From Cyanophora paradoxa (lineage: Eukaryota > Glaucocystophyceae > Cyanophorales > Cyanophoraceae), in NCBI GenBank assembly GCA_004431415.1, contig QPMI01000294.1:1-64000 (forward strand): a stretch of DNA of 64,000 bases, read 5' to 3'. Shown one piece after another: positions 1 to 9,763 of the stretch. Positions within the stretch are counted from its first letter, which is position 1; each line of letters begins with the position of its first letter. Under the pieces are notes generated by a model. That model saw only the letters and a program-made list of their open reading frames with translations, was not told the DNA's origin and did not search any database. Both the position numbers and the translations under genes were made by a program.

Positions 1-2100
1 CCCATAGGTTACTTGTGAAAATGTTACTGTATAAAGGTTACTGGTGTAGAATATTGGAAGTGACTGTAAGGTTTGTGTCATTTTTGATCACAAAAAGAGA
101 AAGAATATTTGTGAGTTCACCTTCATCAATATATCCTTGATCTTCTAGATAATCCTCTGTGACCACTCTCGAAATATTTCATTGTGTATGTTTTTTGCAG
201 CCATCCTCTGATTGGCTTCCAGAACCCCACCATAATCTGTTTTAATCCATGCAAGCTCTGCCCTTCCCATAATTATCATTTGCAGTTCCCACTATGGGAA
301 TGTAGGAATATTTATCTCGACTGAAACTATCATTGGTCTTGAGCCATCTAAATGCTTACATTGCTACATGAACCTGTATAGCAGCGTTGTAATTTTGGTA
401 GGTTGCTGGTCTGTTGGACTCTGAATGTATCTGTGGGAATGTCAGCTCCATGTAGCTGACACAAAGATATTTGGTATGGTTGCTCCTGGTTCAGGTGGGG
501 TTTCAAAAGAGCTGGTAATGTCTAATATGAAGTGTCCTCTCATAGCTGAATTTGCAAGTGTCCATTCACATGAACATAGTGTTCTTCAAAAAATCTTTCA
601 GGGACATTACAAGTCTGGTAAAGAGAAACCCCAAGTTATCAAGAGGCTCACCTTGCGAATTCTGGTTGGTCATTGATCATCCCAAGTGTGTTCATGTTTG
701 CTTGGTGGAACTCAGAGGTATCCATCAATTTCACCCCAATCATGCCTGTGATCCTTGGTGGATACTTCTGAGGTTTGCCTAAGATCTCATCCAATCATGA
801 TTGTGATCCTCTGGGGGATACTTTGCAGGTTTATTATTAATTTGTTCATAATCAGGAAAGAACTCCAGATCTCAGGTCGAAATCCATCTGTAACAATTCC
901 TCATGGGTTCATAAGGTTGCTCATAGTCAACAGCTGGTGGATCATGACCATCTGGTAAATACTCCTCATCAGGTTCATAGTTCTGCTCATACTCAATCTT
1001 GTGGATCTAACCATCGGGAATATCTCCTCCTCATTGGGGTCAAACTGATCATATTCATATTCTTGTGGGTCAAACCATCTGGTAAATATTCTTCCTCATC
1101 TGGAACGAATTGATATTCATCAAGCTCTAATATATCGACTTCAGGAGGTAAATACTGCTCATCTATTTGCTTTCTGGTTCAATATAGGTTTATTGCGAAC
1201 TTGCTCCCAACTAACAATATGCTGCCAAAGGCTACATCTTCAGTTGCTGTGTATTCTCTTCCAGGCTGTTCTTTGGTGTTAAATCGGGAGGTCCATTGGA
1301 AATGGAATAGGGAATGGACTGTTGGTCCATTGGACCATAATGCTCAATTATTTCCCTTAGAGTTTTCTCACTACAAGTTTCTCCCATTTGCATACACATT
1401 GCTGCATGGATATTCGCCATTGCCTGGTTCAATTCCAAGGTCTTTCACATTGCTATACAAAGGCAAAGGTGCCTATCCATTTCGACTAAATCAGGATGTA
1501 ATGGATTGCTACTGGTTGACTGGGGCTACTGTTGATTGTAATTGATGGCTTTTTTTGATGGACATCTTTTGGAGTAAAAAACCAAAAGGCTCATTCCTCG
1601 CAAAGTCATATGTAATATCCTTGGGTATACATCATTTGTGTAGGAGACCTGATTTGTGTTGGCAATGGGACCCACTTGCAATACTTGGGGACCTCAGCTT
1701 TTGCAGTGCTGCCCTCATTGTAAATTCGCAAAGCTGTGTTCTGTTTGCCCTGCTCATCTTGAACATTGAAATCAATCGACCACTATCGAACCTGGAAGGT
1801 ATATCTGGGTGAGTGCCACTGGTTTTTAGTTTCCTAGGTCTCCTTCTTGTTGCTTTGATCTCTGCACTTGGTTTGCTTTCACATTACCCAAACTAAAAGC
1901 AACACTGACATCCTCTTTATTTGGATCAGTTTGATTCACAGATAAAGCATGCTCCTTGATTGAGTCTTTGAAGAATTATCAGAGCTGTGGTCAATTGAAA
2001 CTGAACCCTTTACTTTAATATTATCAAAGTTCACATGCTTGGTGCTGCTTGCATTATCATCTTGAATGGTTTCTAGATTGGGTGGGTAATTGAAGCTCAT
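1..2100 (-). pseudogene. frame-broken gene for an acidic, repeat-containing protein
   Basis: Minus-strand reading from an ATG at 2098-2100 (begins MSFNYPPNLETIQDD) gives protein-like stretches that hop between frames roughly every 100-200 bases. Near 1,560-1,760 one frame gives a plausible segment containing YNEGSTAKAEVPKYCKW. Between about 850 and 1,140 there is a degenerate acidic repeat with units like EEEYLPDG followed by DPQEYEYDQFDP. No family is recognised. The gene diverges from the patatin gene across a 42-bp AT-rich spacer. Indels are far denser here than in the capsid genes, so this is either a decaying gene or a stretch of poor consensus. It continues off the left edge. Confidence 0.4.
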
Positions 2101-2142
2101 GGCTTTTACTATATGGATTATAAAATTCCTGATAAGTAAAAG

Positions 2143-3694
2143 ATGCCTCTCAGGGTTGTTTAAGTCTTTCTGGCGGGGGTGCAAGGGCATTATCATAACC
2201 AGGCTGCTCAAAGAAATCGAAAATCAACTGGCAGAAGAATAATCGATCTTGTGGATCTTGTAAGTGGAACTTCCACTGGTGGGATCATTGCAATAGGTTT
2301 GAATATCAGGCATCCTGATAAACCAGGTGAACCTAAACTGACAGCAAACGATCTACACAATATTTACCTAGCTCAACTGCCCTTGATTTTTGCAAATCCT
2401 CGAAATATAATCGAAAATGCCCTTTTTAATACAAAGTATGATGTGGGACCCTTGGAGACTGCAATCAATTCAGTTACTGGTGAATCACTAATACAGGATT
2501 CCCTAAAGGACATTGTGATTACATCCTTTGATACTCAGAATATGAAACCAATATTTATCACAAATGACAACAACTACAACTTTATGCCTTGTAAGATTGC
2601 TGCTAGGGCTACTTCTGCTGCTCCTACATATTTCTCTCCTGTAAGCATTGTTGATTTCAATCGGGGAGTATTTGTCTGTCTCATGATGGTGCCATTTCGG
2701 GAAACAATAATCCCAGTGTGTGTGGTTACAGCCATGCAAAGAAGATTTACAGTGATGATGATGATATTATAGTAATAAGTATCTCTTGTGGTGAGGTGGA
2801 CCCACATTTAGAGTCTGATTATGTGGGTTATGCTTATGAGACTGTCAACAGCTGGGAATTCTCTCATGGATTGCCTCAACAGATGGAAGCCCATTGATTA
2901 ACATGCTCATGGCTGCAAGTGAGCTTTCTGCCCTTGATAAGATGGAGGAGTTGTTACCCTACAACTATGATCAGGATTATGGGAGATACTATAGGCTGTC
3001 AGTGCCTCTTCCAAATCATATAGTAAGCTCCCTTGATGACACTTCTAAGATCCCAGATATGCTAGCATTCACTGAAAGCTACATAGCAGCAAACAATGAT
3101 ATGATTAATAAGCTTTGCAGCCTTCTAGTAGCAAACTATGAACTTAAGAACCCTACAAAGGCTTACATCTCATCCACTCTCACTACATCACCTCCTTTGG
3201 ATGCTAATTGGTATCAGCTTGCAGATGATGCCTTTACTGCCTCATCCTCTGTGACAGGTAAAGAGCCTTTCATGGCAAGACCTTCAGCATTTGGCTGGGA
3301 AGCTGGAGCCTTTGCTCCTGAACAGATATGGGAAACCCCCACTGAATACCTTCAAGTTGCTTTCCCATATACTTTTGAACTCTCCTCTGTGATTGCCTAT
3401 GGATCAGGGGACACCAATGCTTTTATTAAGACTTTCAATGTGGCAACATCCACTGATGGGATCAACTGGTCTTTTATTCGATCAGATGGGCAAAACAAAA
3501 TATATGTCTGTGAGAACATTAACAATGCTCACAACTCTGGTGATGTGGCTCTATTGAGTGGATTTCCTCTAAGCATCAAGGATGCTTTTTACATAGGTTT
3601 CTCTCTCAGAATCAAATATATTCGCATTTATCCCCTTGTGTATGTGAATGCTCCCACAATGAGAGTTGATTTCACAGGTGCCTTTATTCGATAA
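2143..3694 (+). pseudogene. patatin-like phospholipase with C-terminal discoidin-like domain, frame-disrupted
   Basis: Patatin family lipases use a Ser-Asp dyad. The nucleophile motif GTSTGG is clear at about 2,267-2,284, after a glycine-rich oxyanion motif (SGGGAR, about 2,169-2,186), and the dyad aspartate motif DGA with NNNP follows at about 2,685-2,710. The parts lie in different frames: at least three shifts fall between 2,150 and 2,225, one near 2,670 and one near 2,890. The start ATG at 2143 is chosen because MPLRV plus the next frame gives a normal patatin N-terminus. The intact 3' part (from about 2,880) ends in a domain resembling F5/8 type C (discoidin) modules, with YLQVAFPYTF and ATSTDGINWSFI. 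A lipase joined to a sugar/lipid-binding module beside capsid genes could act on host membranes during entry or exit; this is inference. The 3' end overlaps the convergent capsid gene by 11 bp. Confidence 0.7.
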
Positions 3695-4616
3695 ACTCCA
3701 ACTGAAAAGAATTATCGATTCCATTCATATCAATCAGTTCACCAAAGTAATCTTTAAACTCAACTGTGAGTTCCCTTATCACCAGGTTTCTGTCATTTAT
3801 CTGAATGAATTCTGCATGCTCACCACTATGGTAAACATAGCCACCTATATCTTTACTCAATTGCAATCTAAGGATAGCTCCCTGGTTATGTGGTTGCGAT
3901 TTCGGAATTATATTGTGTCTGCTGGCAAAAGGGGCAAGCTCTTTAATATGCATGTACAGATACTGCTCAGCATTCATATCAGACATCTTATTACTGGTGA
4001 AATAGTACTGCAAGGGCTTTGAGGAGAGTCTGGGTCCTGAGAAGGTGATTCCCCATGCTGGGTGATCAGGTGTAATAGGTTTACCATCATACTTTAAAAG
4101 GTTCTCAGGTCGATATGGAGATCCACCAACAGGAGGAGTGCTATAATACCCAGTGGTGTATTCAGTAGAACTTACACCCAAAAGCTTCCCTATTCGCTTG
4201 TTGCTTGCAATAAAACGAAACTCATGATTACTGTAAAACTCCACTTTATAGGTTGTTGGGTTGTAGAATATTTTGAACTCAAAAGCTACTGTTTTGCCTG
4301 CAATTGTTTGGAAGCTTGAATAGTTCAGCCCATAATTATAAGGGTGTGTGACCCCAAAATGACCCTGATTGATGTAGCCACTGGGAAGGGGATACACTTG
4401 TTGTGTGATCACTTGGTTATATGAACCATCTTGGTAGTTAAAATCAACTGTTAAATGATCAGTTCCCACACTGTTATAGATACTGTTTGGAATCTCTGCA
4501 TAGAGAACCCTGCATTCTCTTGGTCTCTCTACTGGAGTTGTGAGGGTGACCCTGTAAGAGTTTTCATTTTGTCCTTGGCTTCTATCTCTGCTATCAATAT
4601 TAACAAGTCGATTCAT
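3684..4616 (-). CDS. minor capsid / penton-like protein (element 1)
   Basis: This intact 310-residue protein begins MNRLVNIDSRDRSQ. The NIDSRDR start followed by a beta-rich segment (YRVTLTTPVERPRECRVLYAEIP) is shared with the 42,424 protein of element 2 (NIDSRDRDDGTPTNF). Such N-termini occur in penton or minor-capsid-like proteins of Polintons and related viruses; the assignment rests on that likeness and on position beside the major capsid gene. It is divergent from the 4,646 gene across a 29-bp AT-rich spacer that must carry both promoters (TATATAAATATAG). I cannot tell from sequence alone whether it forms the vertex or cements capsomers. Confidence 0.6.
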   Translation of the reverse strand: MNRLVNIDSRDRSQGQNENSYRVTLTTPVERPRECRVLYAEIPNSIYNSVGTDHLTVDFNYQDGSYNQVITQQVYPLPSGYINQGHFGVTHPYNYGLNYSSFQTIAGKTVAFEFKIFYNPTTYKVEFYSNHEFRFIASNKRIGKLLGVSSTEYTTGYYSTPPVGGSPYRPENLLKYDGKPITPDHPAWGITFSGPRLSSKPLQYYFTSNKMSDMNAEQYLYMHIKELAPFASRHNIIPKSQPHNQGAILRLQLSKDIGGYVYHSGEHAEFIQINDRNLVIRELTVEFKDYFGELIDMNGIDNSFQLEFIE

Positions 4617-4645
4617 TTTAATATATAAATATAGATAAAAGAAGA

Positions 4646-5655
4646 ATGCCTGTGGATTACATCGAGGTTAGCTCATTTAATACAATCTCTGGTGATGGTC
4701 CCACATCAAGCTTTGTGGCTCGACTTCCCAGTACTTATGAGAATGTGAGGGCTGTGAGACTGGTCTCAGCCGAATTTTATAACAGTATCCCTATGGTGAG
4801 TGGTGAAACCAAAGCAGGAGATGTGACAGTTGACAATGCATTTAGCATTTATTATTCTGAACAAACTCCTGGAGCTGGAAGCTCAGGAATTCCAACAGTT
4901 CGCCCAGCTGCTGACTATGAACAATGGAAACAATTCATTATAAGTCGAAACACCCCCATCCAAAGCCACCAGCAACTGGTGAATGTAATTAACTCTAAAT
5001 TCGAAGGCAGAAATCCCCAACCATCCATTCGCTGCAAATGGGATGAATCACTGAAACGAATTATATTCCACTCAGCAGTACCATTTTACTTGGCTTTCTC
5101 AGTAGCTGTGAACCCAAGCCAACAAACAATCCAAAAGCTGTTGAGTTCAGCTAGACTGCTTGGTCTTGATCCTGGAAGATATGGCAATTCCTCAATCCAA
5201 TCCCAAGTTTATGATGCTCTCACTGATGGAATCTTTACTGGTGGTCGCGTGAATGGCATTATATCTTCTTTTGAGCCTGAGAAGACCAGGGACAGTGTTT
5301 TGTTTGTGAGAGTAAAGGAGCTGGGTGATCTGGTGCAATGTGGGATGGTCTTCTGACTGGTTACTTTCACAAAATAGTGGTCCCTGATAAAGACTATGGT
5401 GAGCATGTTGTTTACAATTCAACAGAAGCTCACCCACTTTACAAATACTATAATAAGAAGGTTGGATTATCCACTTTTTCGGTTGATATTGTAAATGCTG
5501 TTAATGAACCAGTTGATTTTGAGGGTCAACCTGTTCATCTGACCTTTGAAATTCGCTATGGTGATGAGCCAGCAGGAGACCCAGTTTATGAATACTTTAA
5601 GATGAGAATGTCGCAGCTTCACCCTTCCTATCCAGTTATTACAAGCTTCGCATAA
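4646..5655 (+). pseudogene. second vertex/minor capsid-like protein, one frameshift
   Basis: Two open segments (4,646-5,356 and 5,338-5,655) join into one protein of about 335 residues if one base is gained or lost near 5,338-5,345. It starts MPVDYIEVSSFN, then SSFVARLPSTYENVRAVRLV, the same layout as the NIDSRDR proteins (short N-terminal strand, then an inward-facing beta strand ending in a VR-VRL pattern), so it may be a diverged paralogue of the neighbouring capsid gene. The C-terminal part ends SQLHPSYPVITSFA. It sits immediately upstream of the major capsid gene and is probably co-expressed with it. The shift could be a sequencing artefact, since both halves remain well formed. Confidence 0.55.
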
Positions 5656-5708
5656 ATTAAGGATCATTGGTAGATTTTTTATGTTGCAGTATAATAAAAG
5701 AGAATATA

Positions 5709-7079
5709 ATGGATATCACTTCCACTCTTCAAAGACTTTCGCTGAAAGAAGCCCTAACAACCCCAGAGGAGGCGAAAGCCTTTTTCCTGGATAACTCCCT
5801 TATGCTTGGTCTCGAATCCAAGTCTAAGCCAGTTCTTGTTGTTGTGAATCCCAGCAATACTTTTGAGAATAATGTAGGAAATCGCATTTCCTTCAAGCTA
5901 CCTCGCTACAATTTCTGTGGAAAACTCGAACTTGCTTTCGACCTTCCTGCCATCACTTTTGCTGGTGATACTGATCTGGTTCGCAATGGATACACTCGAC
6001 CAGTTGGTGCTTTAGTTCAGCGACTTGAAATTACCTATGGATCTTACACCTACCATATTCCATCTGATTTCCTTGCTCATTTCCCCCTGGTCTATTATTC
6101 GGAGGATCAACTAGCTAAAAAGAAACGCTCAATGGGCATGGTTCATGGTATCCCTGCTCATGGAACTAACCGACTTGGTGGCTCATTTTTCGTTGAAATC
6201 CCAGTGCCTTGGCTAAATCACTACCTTCCCCTTGGTGCTTTATCTGGTGAAATGGTTGTTACTGTTTGGTTTAAGGATGCTGGAAAGGGTTATGTTGAAA
6301 CTTCCTATGGTGGTCGCTCTCTCCCTGTTGTTGGTGGGACAGTTGCTGATAAGACAGAAGATGATGGTCTTGGTGATACTGCTAATGCCACACTTGCCCA
6401 TGTTGGTCAAAACATCACCACTTTCAGTCTTGGTGCAACAACCCCTGTCATTTCTATTACTTCTCCTCGCCTTTACATGCATGCTATCAATGTTTCTGAT
6501 GAGCTTTTCGCTACTGTAATTGAAAAAGTAAAGACTACTGGCATGGCTATTCCCTCCCTTGATATTGGATTTGTAGATGCTAGTGCTTTCCCTGCCAAGG
6601 GCAATGCCCAACCCAATCGAATTAACCTCTCTCAAATCTCAGGTCTTGTATACGCTCTGCTTGTTTCAGTTCGTGATCATGAAACTGTTGACAAATCCAA
6701 TGGCTCCCACAGTGTTCTTAAGACCTATGCTAACTCCAAAGAGATAACATTCACAACTGAAATAAATGGACAGCGACTTTTTGCCACTGAGCCAATTTCC
6801 CTACTCAAAGGTGCTGAGCTAATTGCTGATGCCTTCAAATGCTCTAACATGGATAAGGTTGCTGATCGCTATGTCCTTTCAGGATTGCCTTTCTGCCTTG
6901 ATGGAGAAAAGGCGATTCGAAATATTGCCCAGTCTGGTTATGTTGATTTAACAAATTCCTCCTCTTCATTCCTCACCCTCTACATGCCTTCAGATAAGGT
7001 AATCGATGTTAATGTTCGCGCTCTCATGCATAGCTTTATTATTGTCGACAAAGATGGTCTGAGACGTATCAATCTTTAA
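5709..7079 (+). CDS. major capsid protein, double jelly-roll type (element 1)
   Basis: This intact protein of 456 residues starts at the ATG at 5709 (MDITSTLQRLSLKEAL); an upstream in-frame ATG at 5667 would add an unlikely leader. Features expected of Polinton/PLV capsid proteins include an N-terminal arm, then alternating beta segments such as FKLPRYNFCGKLELAFDLP and VQRLEITYGSYTYHIPSDF. It parallels the element 2 protein (FVHGGFKYIIPGDW), including the C-terminus, where both end with a short strand after an S-rich turn. It would form hexon trimers. It lies between the minor capsid gene and the packaging ATPase in a run of five or more plus-strand genes. A TATAATAAAAGAG stretch lies just before the ATG. 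Confidence 0.8.
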   Translation: MDITSTLQRLSLKEALTTPEEAKAFFLDNSLMLGLESKSKPVLVVVNPSNTFENNVGNRISFKLPRYNFCGKLELAFDLPAITFAGDTDLVRNGYTRPVGALVQRLEITYGSYTYHIPSDFLAHFPLVYYSEDQLAKKKRSMGMVHGIPAHGTNRLGGSFFVEIPVPWLNHYLPLGALSGEMVVTVWFKDAGKGYVETSYGGRSLPVVGGTVADKTEDDGLGDTANATLAHVGQNITTFSLGATTPVISITSPRLYMHAINVSDELFATVIEKVKTTGMAIPSLDIGFVDASAFPAKGNAQPNRINLSQISGLVYALLVSVRDHETVDKSNGSHSVLKTYANSKEITFTTEINGQRLFATEPISLLKGAELIADAFKCSNMDKVADRYVLSGLPFCLDGEKAIRNIAQSGYVDLTNSSSSFLTLYMPSDKVIDVNVRALMHSFIIVDKDGLRRINL

Positions 7080-7143
7080 ATGTTACCATTTTCAGTCTCC
7101 CTGCATTATTTTTATCTGTCTTTATTTAGGAAGATCTACAACA

Positions 7144-7938
7144 ATGACTATACCAAGTTCTGATCTGGATGAATTTGTGGCTGGTGAAATGATAGAACCC
7201 CCTTTCAGACTACTCATACTAGGTAAAAGTGGATGCGGAAAAACTGAAGCCGTAAAATATTATTTGAAACAGCTGCATGATGCCAAAAAGATTGATACAA
7301 CCCTTATTATATCCGCTACCTCATTCTCACATTTCTGGGACAAAGCTGCTACTGTTCAACTGGGTGCATGGGATCCCCAATACATGTCGAAAATTATAAA
7401 AGAAAGAGAGGCAAAAAGGGAGAAAGGAGAAGAACTTAACCATATGCTGGTGATTTTAGAGGATATGATAGAAAATGACCAGCTGGATCTCAGTCGAGAT
7501 AAAACAGTTGGAATGCTTTATGTTCGTGGCAGACATGTGAATATATCAATTATAACTATCTCTCAGAAATTACGAAAGGTTGCAAGTGTAATTCGCTGCA
7601 ATAGTGATATAGTAATTATGGTTTGTGCAAGCAATCAAAAAGAGCTGGAAGCATTTGCAGAGGAGTTTTCAACTTTTCCTCGCAAAGAAGATTTCTATCA
7701 ACTGTTTGAAGAGTATGTCCACTCATATCAATTCCTTGTTTATACATCTTTCAAGTATAATGTGGGCTACTATGTTGATAAAGCCGATTTAGTTGGAGAT
7801 TTCGATTTTCCTCGCTTCCACAGGAAGCCCAAGAAGAAAGAAGATGAACTGAAACCACCAGAAAAAGAGGAAGCCCCTAAAGAAGTGAAAAGCCAAGTCC
7901 ATAGCAATAAATTGATGCGATATAAACGCGGTTTATAA
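7144..7938 (+). CDS. FtsK/HerA-type genome packaging ATPase (element 1)
   Basis: This 264-residue P-loop ATPase has Walker A LGKSGCGKTEAVKYY (residues about 27-41), Walker B LVILEDMI (about 103-110) and a downstream sensor-like polar segment ITISQKLRKV. Length and order match A32-like packaging ATPases of Polintons, virophages and NCLDVs, which drive DNA into the procapsid. The C-terminus is lysine/glutamate-rich and ends LMRYKRGL. It follows the major capsid gene by 64 bp. The element 2 homologue at 40,232 has the same motif order but is encoded on the minus strand. Confidence 0.9.
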   Translation: MTIPSSDLDEFVAGEMIEPPFRLLILGKSGCGKTEAVKYYLKQLHDAKKIDTTLIISATSFSHFWDKAATVQLGAWDPQYMSKIIKEREAKREKGEELNHMLVILEDMIENDQLDLSRDKTVGMLYVRGRHVNISIITISQKLRKVASVIRCNSDIVIMVCASNQKELEAFAEEFSTFPRKEDFYQLFEEYVHSYQFLVYTSFKYNVGYYVDKADLVGDFDFPRFHRKPKKKEDELKPPEKEEAPKEVKSQVHSNKLMRYKRGL

Positions 7939-7966
7939 AATTATCTCTCATTCTAATAAAGATACA

Positions 7967-8701
7967 ATGCCTCCCAAACGAAAGATAGGGATCCCAGCTG
8001 GGGCTGTTGGCTATTCAGGTGGTGGAAACAATGGATCCATTAATACTGAACCAATGAAATTCAATGGTATGAATGAGGTGAAGCCCTCACAGCAAGAAGA
8101 GGACCCTCTTAATGCTGCCTATGAGGAATCAGTCGATGACAAAGCCCCACAGGCTTCAACCAGTGACCAACTCAACATCTCACCAGAAGCTTCGAAAATG
8201 AAAGCTGTTGCTGAGGGTGCCAGGCGAATTATTGGTGCTGCTGATGATAAAGGTTTAGGCTTGCAAGATCTATCACTGGCTCGCAAAGGTGAAGGTCTTA
8301 GTAAGGAATCAGACAAGGTAATCCAGTCTATGGCTGGTGAAGTCACATATAAGACTGCTCCCACTCAAAATATTCATCGAATTCCAAAGGCTCAATGGGA
8401 TGAGATGACTGCTAAACTCAAAGATCTGGAAGCCAAATCAAGTGCCTTGGAGCAGTATGTTACTGAGAAGAAAGAGAGATCCAAGCTAAAGGAGATGCTT
8501 CGAAAGGAAGTTTATAAAATGGGCATTACTGGTGTCCCAGATAAACAGTTTATTGCTAAGAAAGAGAACCAAATTGATGAGCAGGCAGTAGATGAAATGA
8601 AAACAAAGACCCAGAAGGGAACTATTGAACCTGGTGCCACCAAAGCTGAAGTCGAAAAGGGAGTAGCCCCAACAGTATATAAAAGACGAGTTTGGCTTTA
8701 A
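7967..8701 (+). CDS. probable internal virion protein, unknown family (element 1)
   Basis: This intact 244-residue protein begins 28 bp after the ATPase. It starts MPPKRKIGIPAGAVGYSGGG, is low in hydrophobics and rich in Lys, Glu, Gln and Ala, and carries a likely coiled coil (about residues 140-190, QWDEMTAKLKDLEAKSSALEQY). It ends YKRRVWL. The element 2 gene at 43,360-44,108 sits in the equivalent place and has a similar character (basic start, basic end GIKPGYRR). That suggests an internal capsid or DNA-associated protein, but no family was recognised, so the role is inferred from position only. Confidence 0.5.
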   Translation: MPPKRKIGIPAGAVGYSGGGNNGSINTEPMKFNGMNEVKPSQQEEDPLNAAYEESVDDKAPQASTSDQLNISPEASKMKAVAEGARRIIGAADDKGLGLQDLSLARKGEGLSKESDKVIQSMAGEVTYKTAPTQNIHRIPKAQWDEMTAKLKDLEAKSSALEQYVTEKKERSKLKEMLRKEVYKMGITGVPDKQFIAKKENQIDEQAVDEMKTKTQKGTIEPGATKAEVEKGVAPTVYKRRVWL

Positions 8702-8722
8702 TTTTCTCTGTTTATTAGAGAC

Positions 8723-8995
8723 ATGGATATAATACGAAAGTTTATTGAGATGCTCAGTCTGCATGTGGTGAGCAATTGCCACAGTGGATGCTGTGACACA
8801 ACAATAGAGTTTGAGATGTCAGATACTGAGGATAATGTATCTGAGGCAAGAGAGAGAAGGAGATCAACAGTTTCAGTGGAGTCAATGCCAGCAGACCCCA
8901 CAGAGTATACATATGAGCAACAGGAGTATCCAAGGAGAAGTTCTTTACCAGGCGAAAACGTTTTCTCAGCAAATATTAATGGAGGATACAATTAG
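8723..8995 (+). CDS. small hypothetical protein, Ser/Arg-rich
   Basis: This is a 90-residue frame starting 21 bp after the preceding gene, with a TTTATTAGAG stretch just before its ATG. It has an aliphatic N-terminus (MDIIRKFIEMLSLHVV), a CHSGCC cluster and a charged SEARERRRS segment. No family is recognised. Its end overlaps the start of the next small gene by 17 bp in another frame, as in compact viral gene strings. It could also be joined to that gene by a frame change. Confidence 0.4.
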   Translation: MDIIRKFIEMLSLHVVSNCHSGCCDTTIEFEMSDTEDNVSEARERRRSTVSVESMPADPTEYTYEQQEYPRRSSLPGENVFSANINGGYN

Positions 8996-9224
8996 TTTGA
9001 TCGAGTTTACTAGTGATGAGCCTTTAACTGAGGGTGCTATTAGACACATTCTAGCAAAGCAGAAACGATATAGAGAGGACCCAGCATATAGAGAGTATAA
9101 GAAACAACAAGCCCTGGCATCCTATTATCGCAGAAAAGCCCAAAAAGAGGAGCAGAGACCCAGAGGGAGACCGATTAAATATTATTTGCCAACTGAAAGT
9201 AGCAATGGACCCCCAGGTCTATAA
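8979..9224 (+). CDS. small basic protein with YR/K repeats, possible DNA binding
   Basis: This 81-residue frame is read from the ATG at 8979 (MEDTISLIEFTSDEPL). The middle is a basic helix (AKQKRYREDPAYREYKKQQ, then ASYYRRKAQKEEQ), followed by RPRGRPIKY, which looks like an AT-hook core (RGRP). The KRYREDPAYRE pattern resembles the RYRKTEKGQEY pattern of the small proteins at 12,303 and 44,469, so it may be a distant member of the same group. A role in binding AT-rich element DNA is plausible but not shown. Confidence 0.45.
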   Translation: MEDTISLIEFTSDEPLTEGAIRHILAKQKRYREDPAYREYKKQQALASYYRRKAQKEEQRPRGRPIKYYLPTESSNGPPGL

Positions 9225-9311
9225 GATAATTGAGAAAAAGCGGTCTCAGTATGCAACTGAGGCAGCTATAAAAATATATACAAAGGAATTGGCTTTATAC
9301 TTGCAATCAAG

Positions 9312-9731
9312 TCACAGATAACTTTTGTAAATATGCTTTTGTTGTTTTTTGTTTGCATTCTCAGACACTGAAACAGTTATGTGAATGTTTACTGATCTAT
9401 TTCTCTTTGGTTTTGTTGCATACATATTGTAACCTTTTAATCTCTGTGACATTTCGATATATGCCCCTATATCTCCATGCTTTATGCATTTATCTAACTC
9501 AGTCATGGTCATCTCATCAAGAGTCTTTGCCATTTTGTCTTCACTATACACAATCAAGTAAGCCTTAAGTATTCTTGTCAAATTTTGGTCTTTTTCGATC
9601 GGTGTCACAGGTGTCACAGGTGTCACAGGTCTATCCCACCGATTTTCAAAATCATTTTTTATGTTTGACTTTCCCTGGGATGGACCTGTGACACCTGTGA
9701 ACAACACCATTTCCAGTAAGGCTATAAACAT
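9312..9731 (-). CDS. small hypothetical protein whose N-terminus is encoded by the TGTGACACC repeats
   Basis: The open frame is 139 residues. Its first half crosses the palindromic module at 9,601-9,704 and so reads VTPVTPVTP. A more credible start is the internal ATG near 9,533 (MAKTLDEMTMTELDKCIKHG), giving a 74-residue charged protein ending KHIYKSYL. It lies just downstream of the helicase on the same strand. No family is recognised. If the longer form is made, its N-terminal repeat is a by-product of the DNA repeat. Confidence 0.35.
   Translation of the reverse strand: MFIALLEMVLFTGVTGPSQGKSNIKNDFENRWDRPVTPVTPVTPIEKDQNLTRILKAYLIVYSEDKMAKTLDEMTMTELDKCIKHGDIGAYIEMSQRLKGYNMYATKPKRNRSVNIHITVSVSENANKKQQKHIYKSYL
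9601..9704. repeat. TGTGACACC palindromic module, copy 1
   Basis: Left arm: tandem GTGTCACAG units followed by GTCTATCCCA. Right arm: TGGGATGGACC followed by TGTGACACC and TGTGA. The two arms form an inverted repeat around an AT-rich centre of roughly 40 bases. The rightmost flank (GAACAACACCATTT) matches, inverted, the left flank of copy 3 near 19,350, so copies 1 and 3 share more than the palindrome itself. Confidence 0.85.
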
Positions 9732-9763
9732 TACATATACAAATCAATCATTTATCGTTTTGT

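Noticed and set aside
425-958. Plus-strand open frames at the left end
   Set aside because: They overlap the frame-broken minus-strand gene, share no motif and have no promoter; treated as shadows.
6232-6635. Open frames in other frames within the element 1 major capsid gene
   Set aside because: Hydrophobic or basic low-complexity shadows of an intact, recognisable capsid frame.
9600-9704. CRISPR-like array
   Set aside because: The TGTGACACC units are short, directly adjacent and palindromically arranged, without spacers; the host is eukaryotic.
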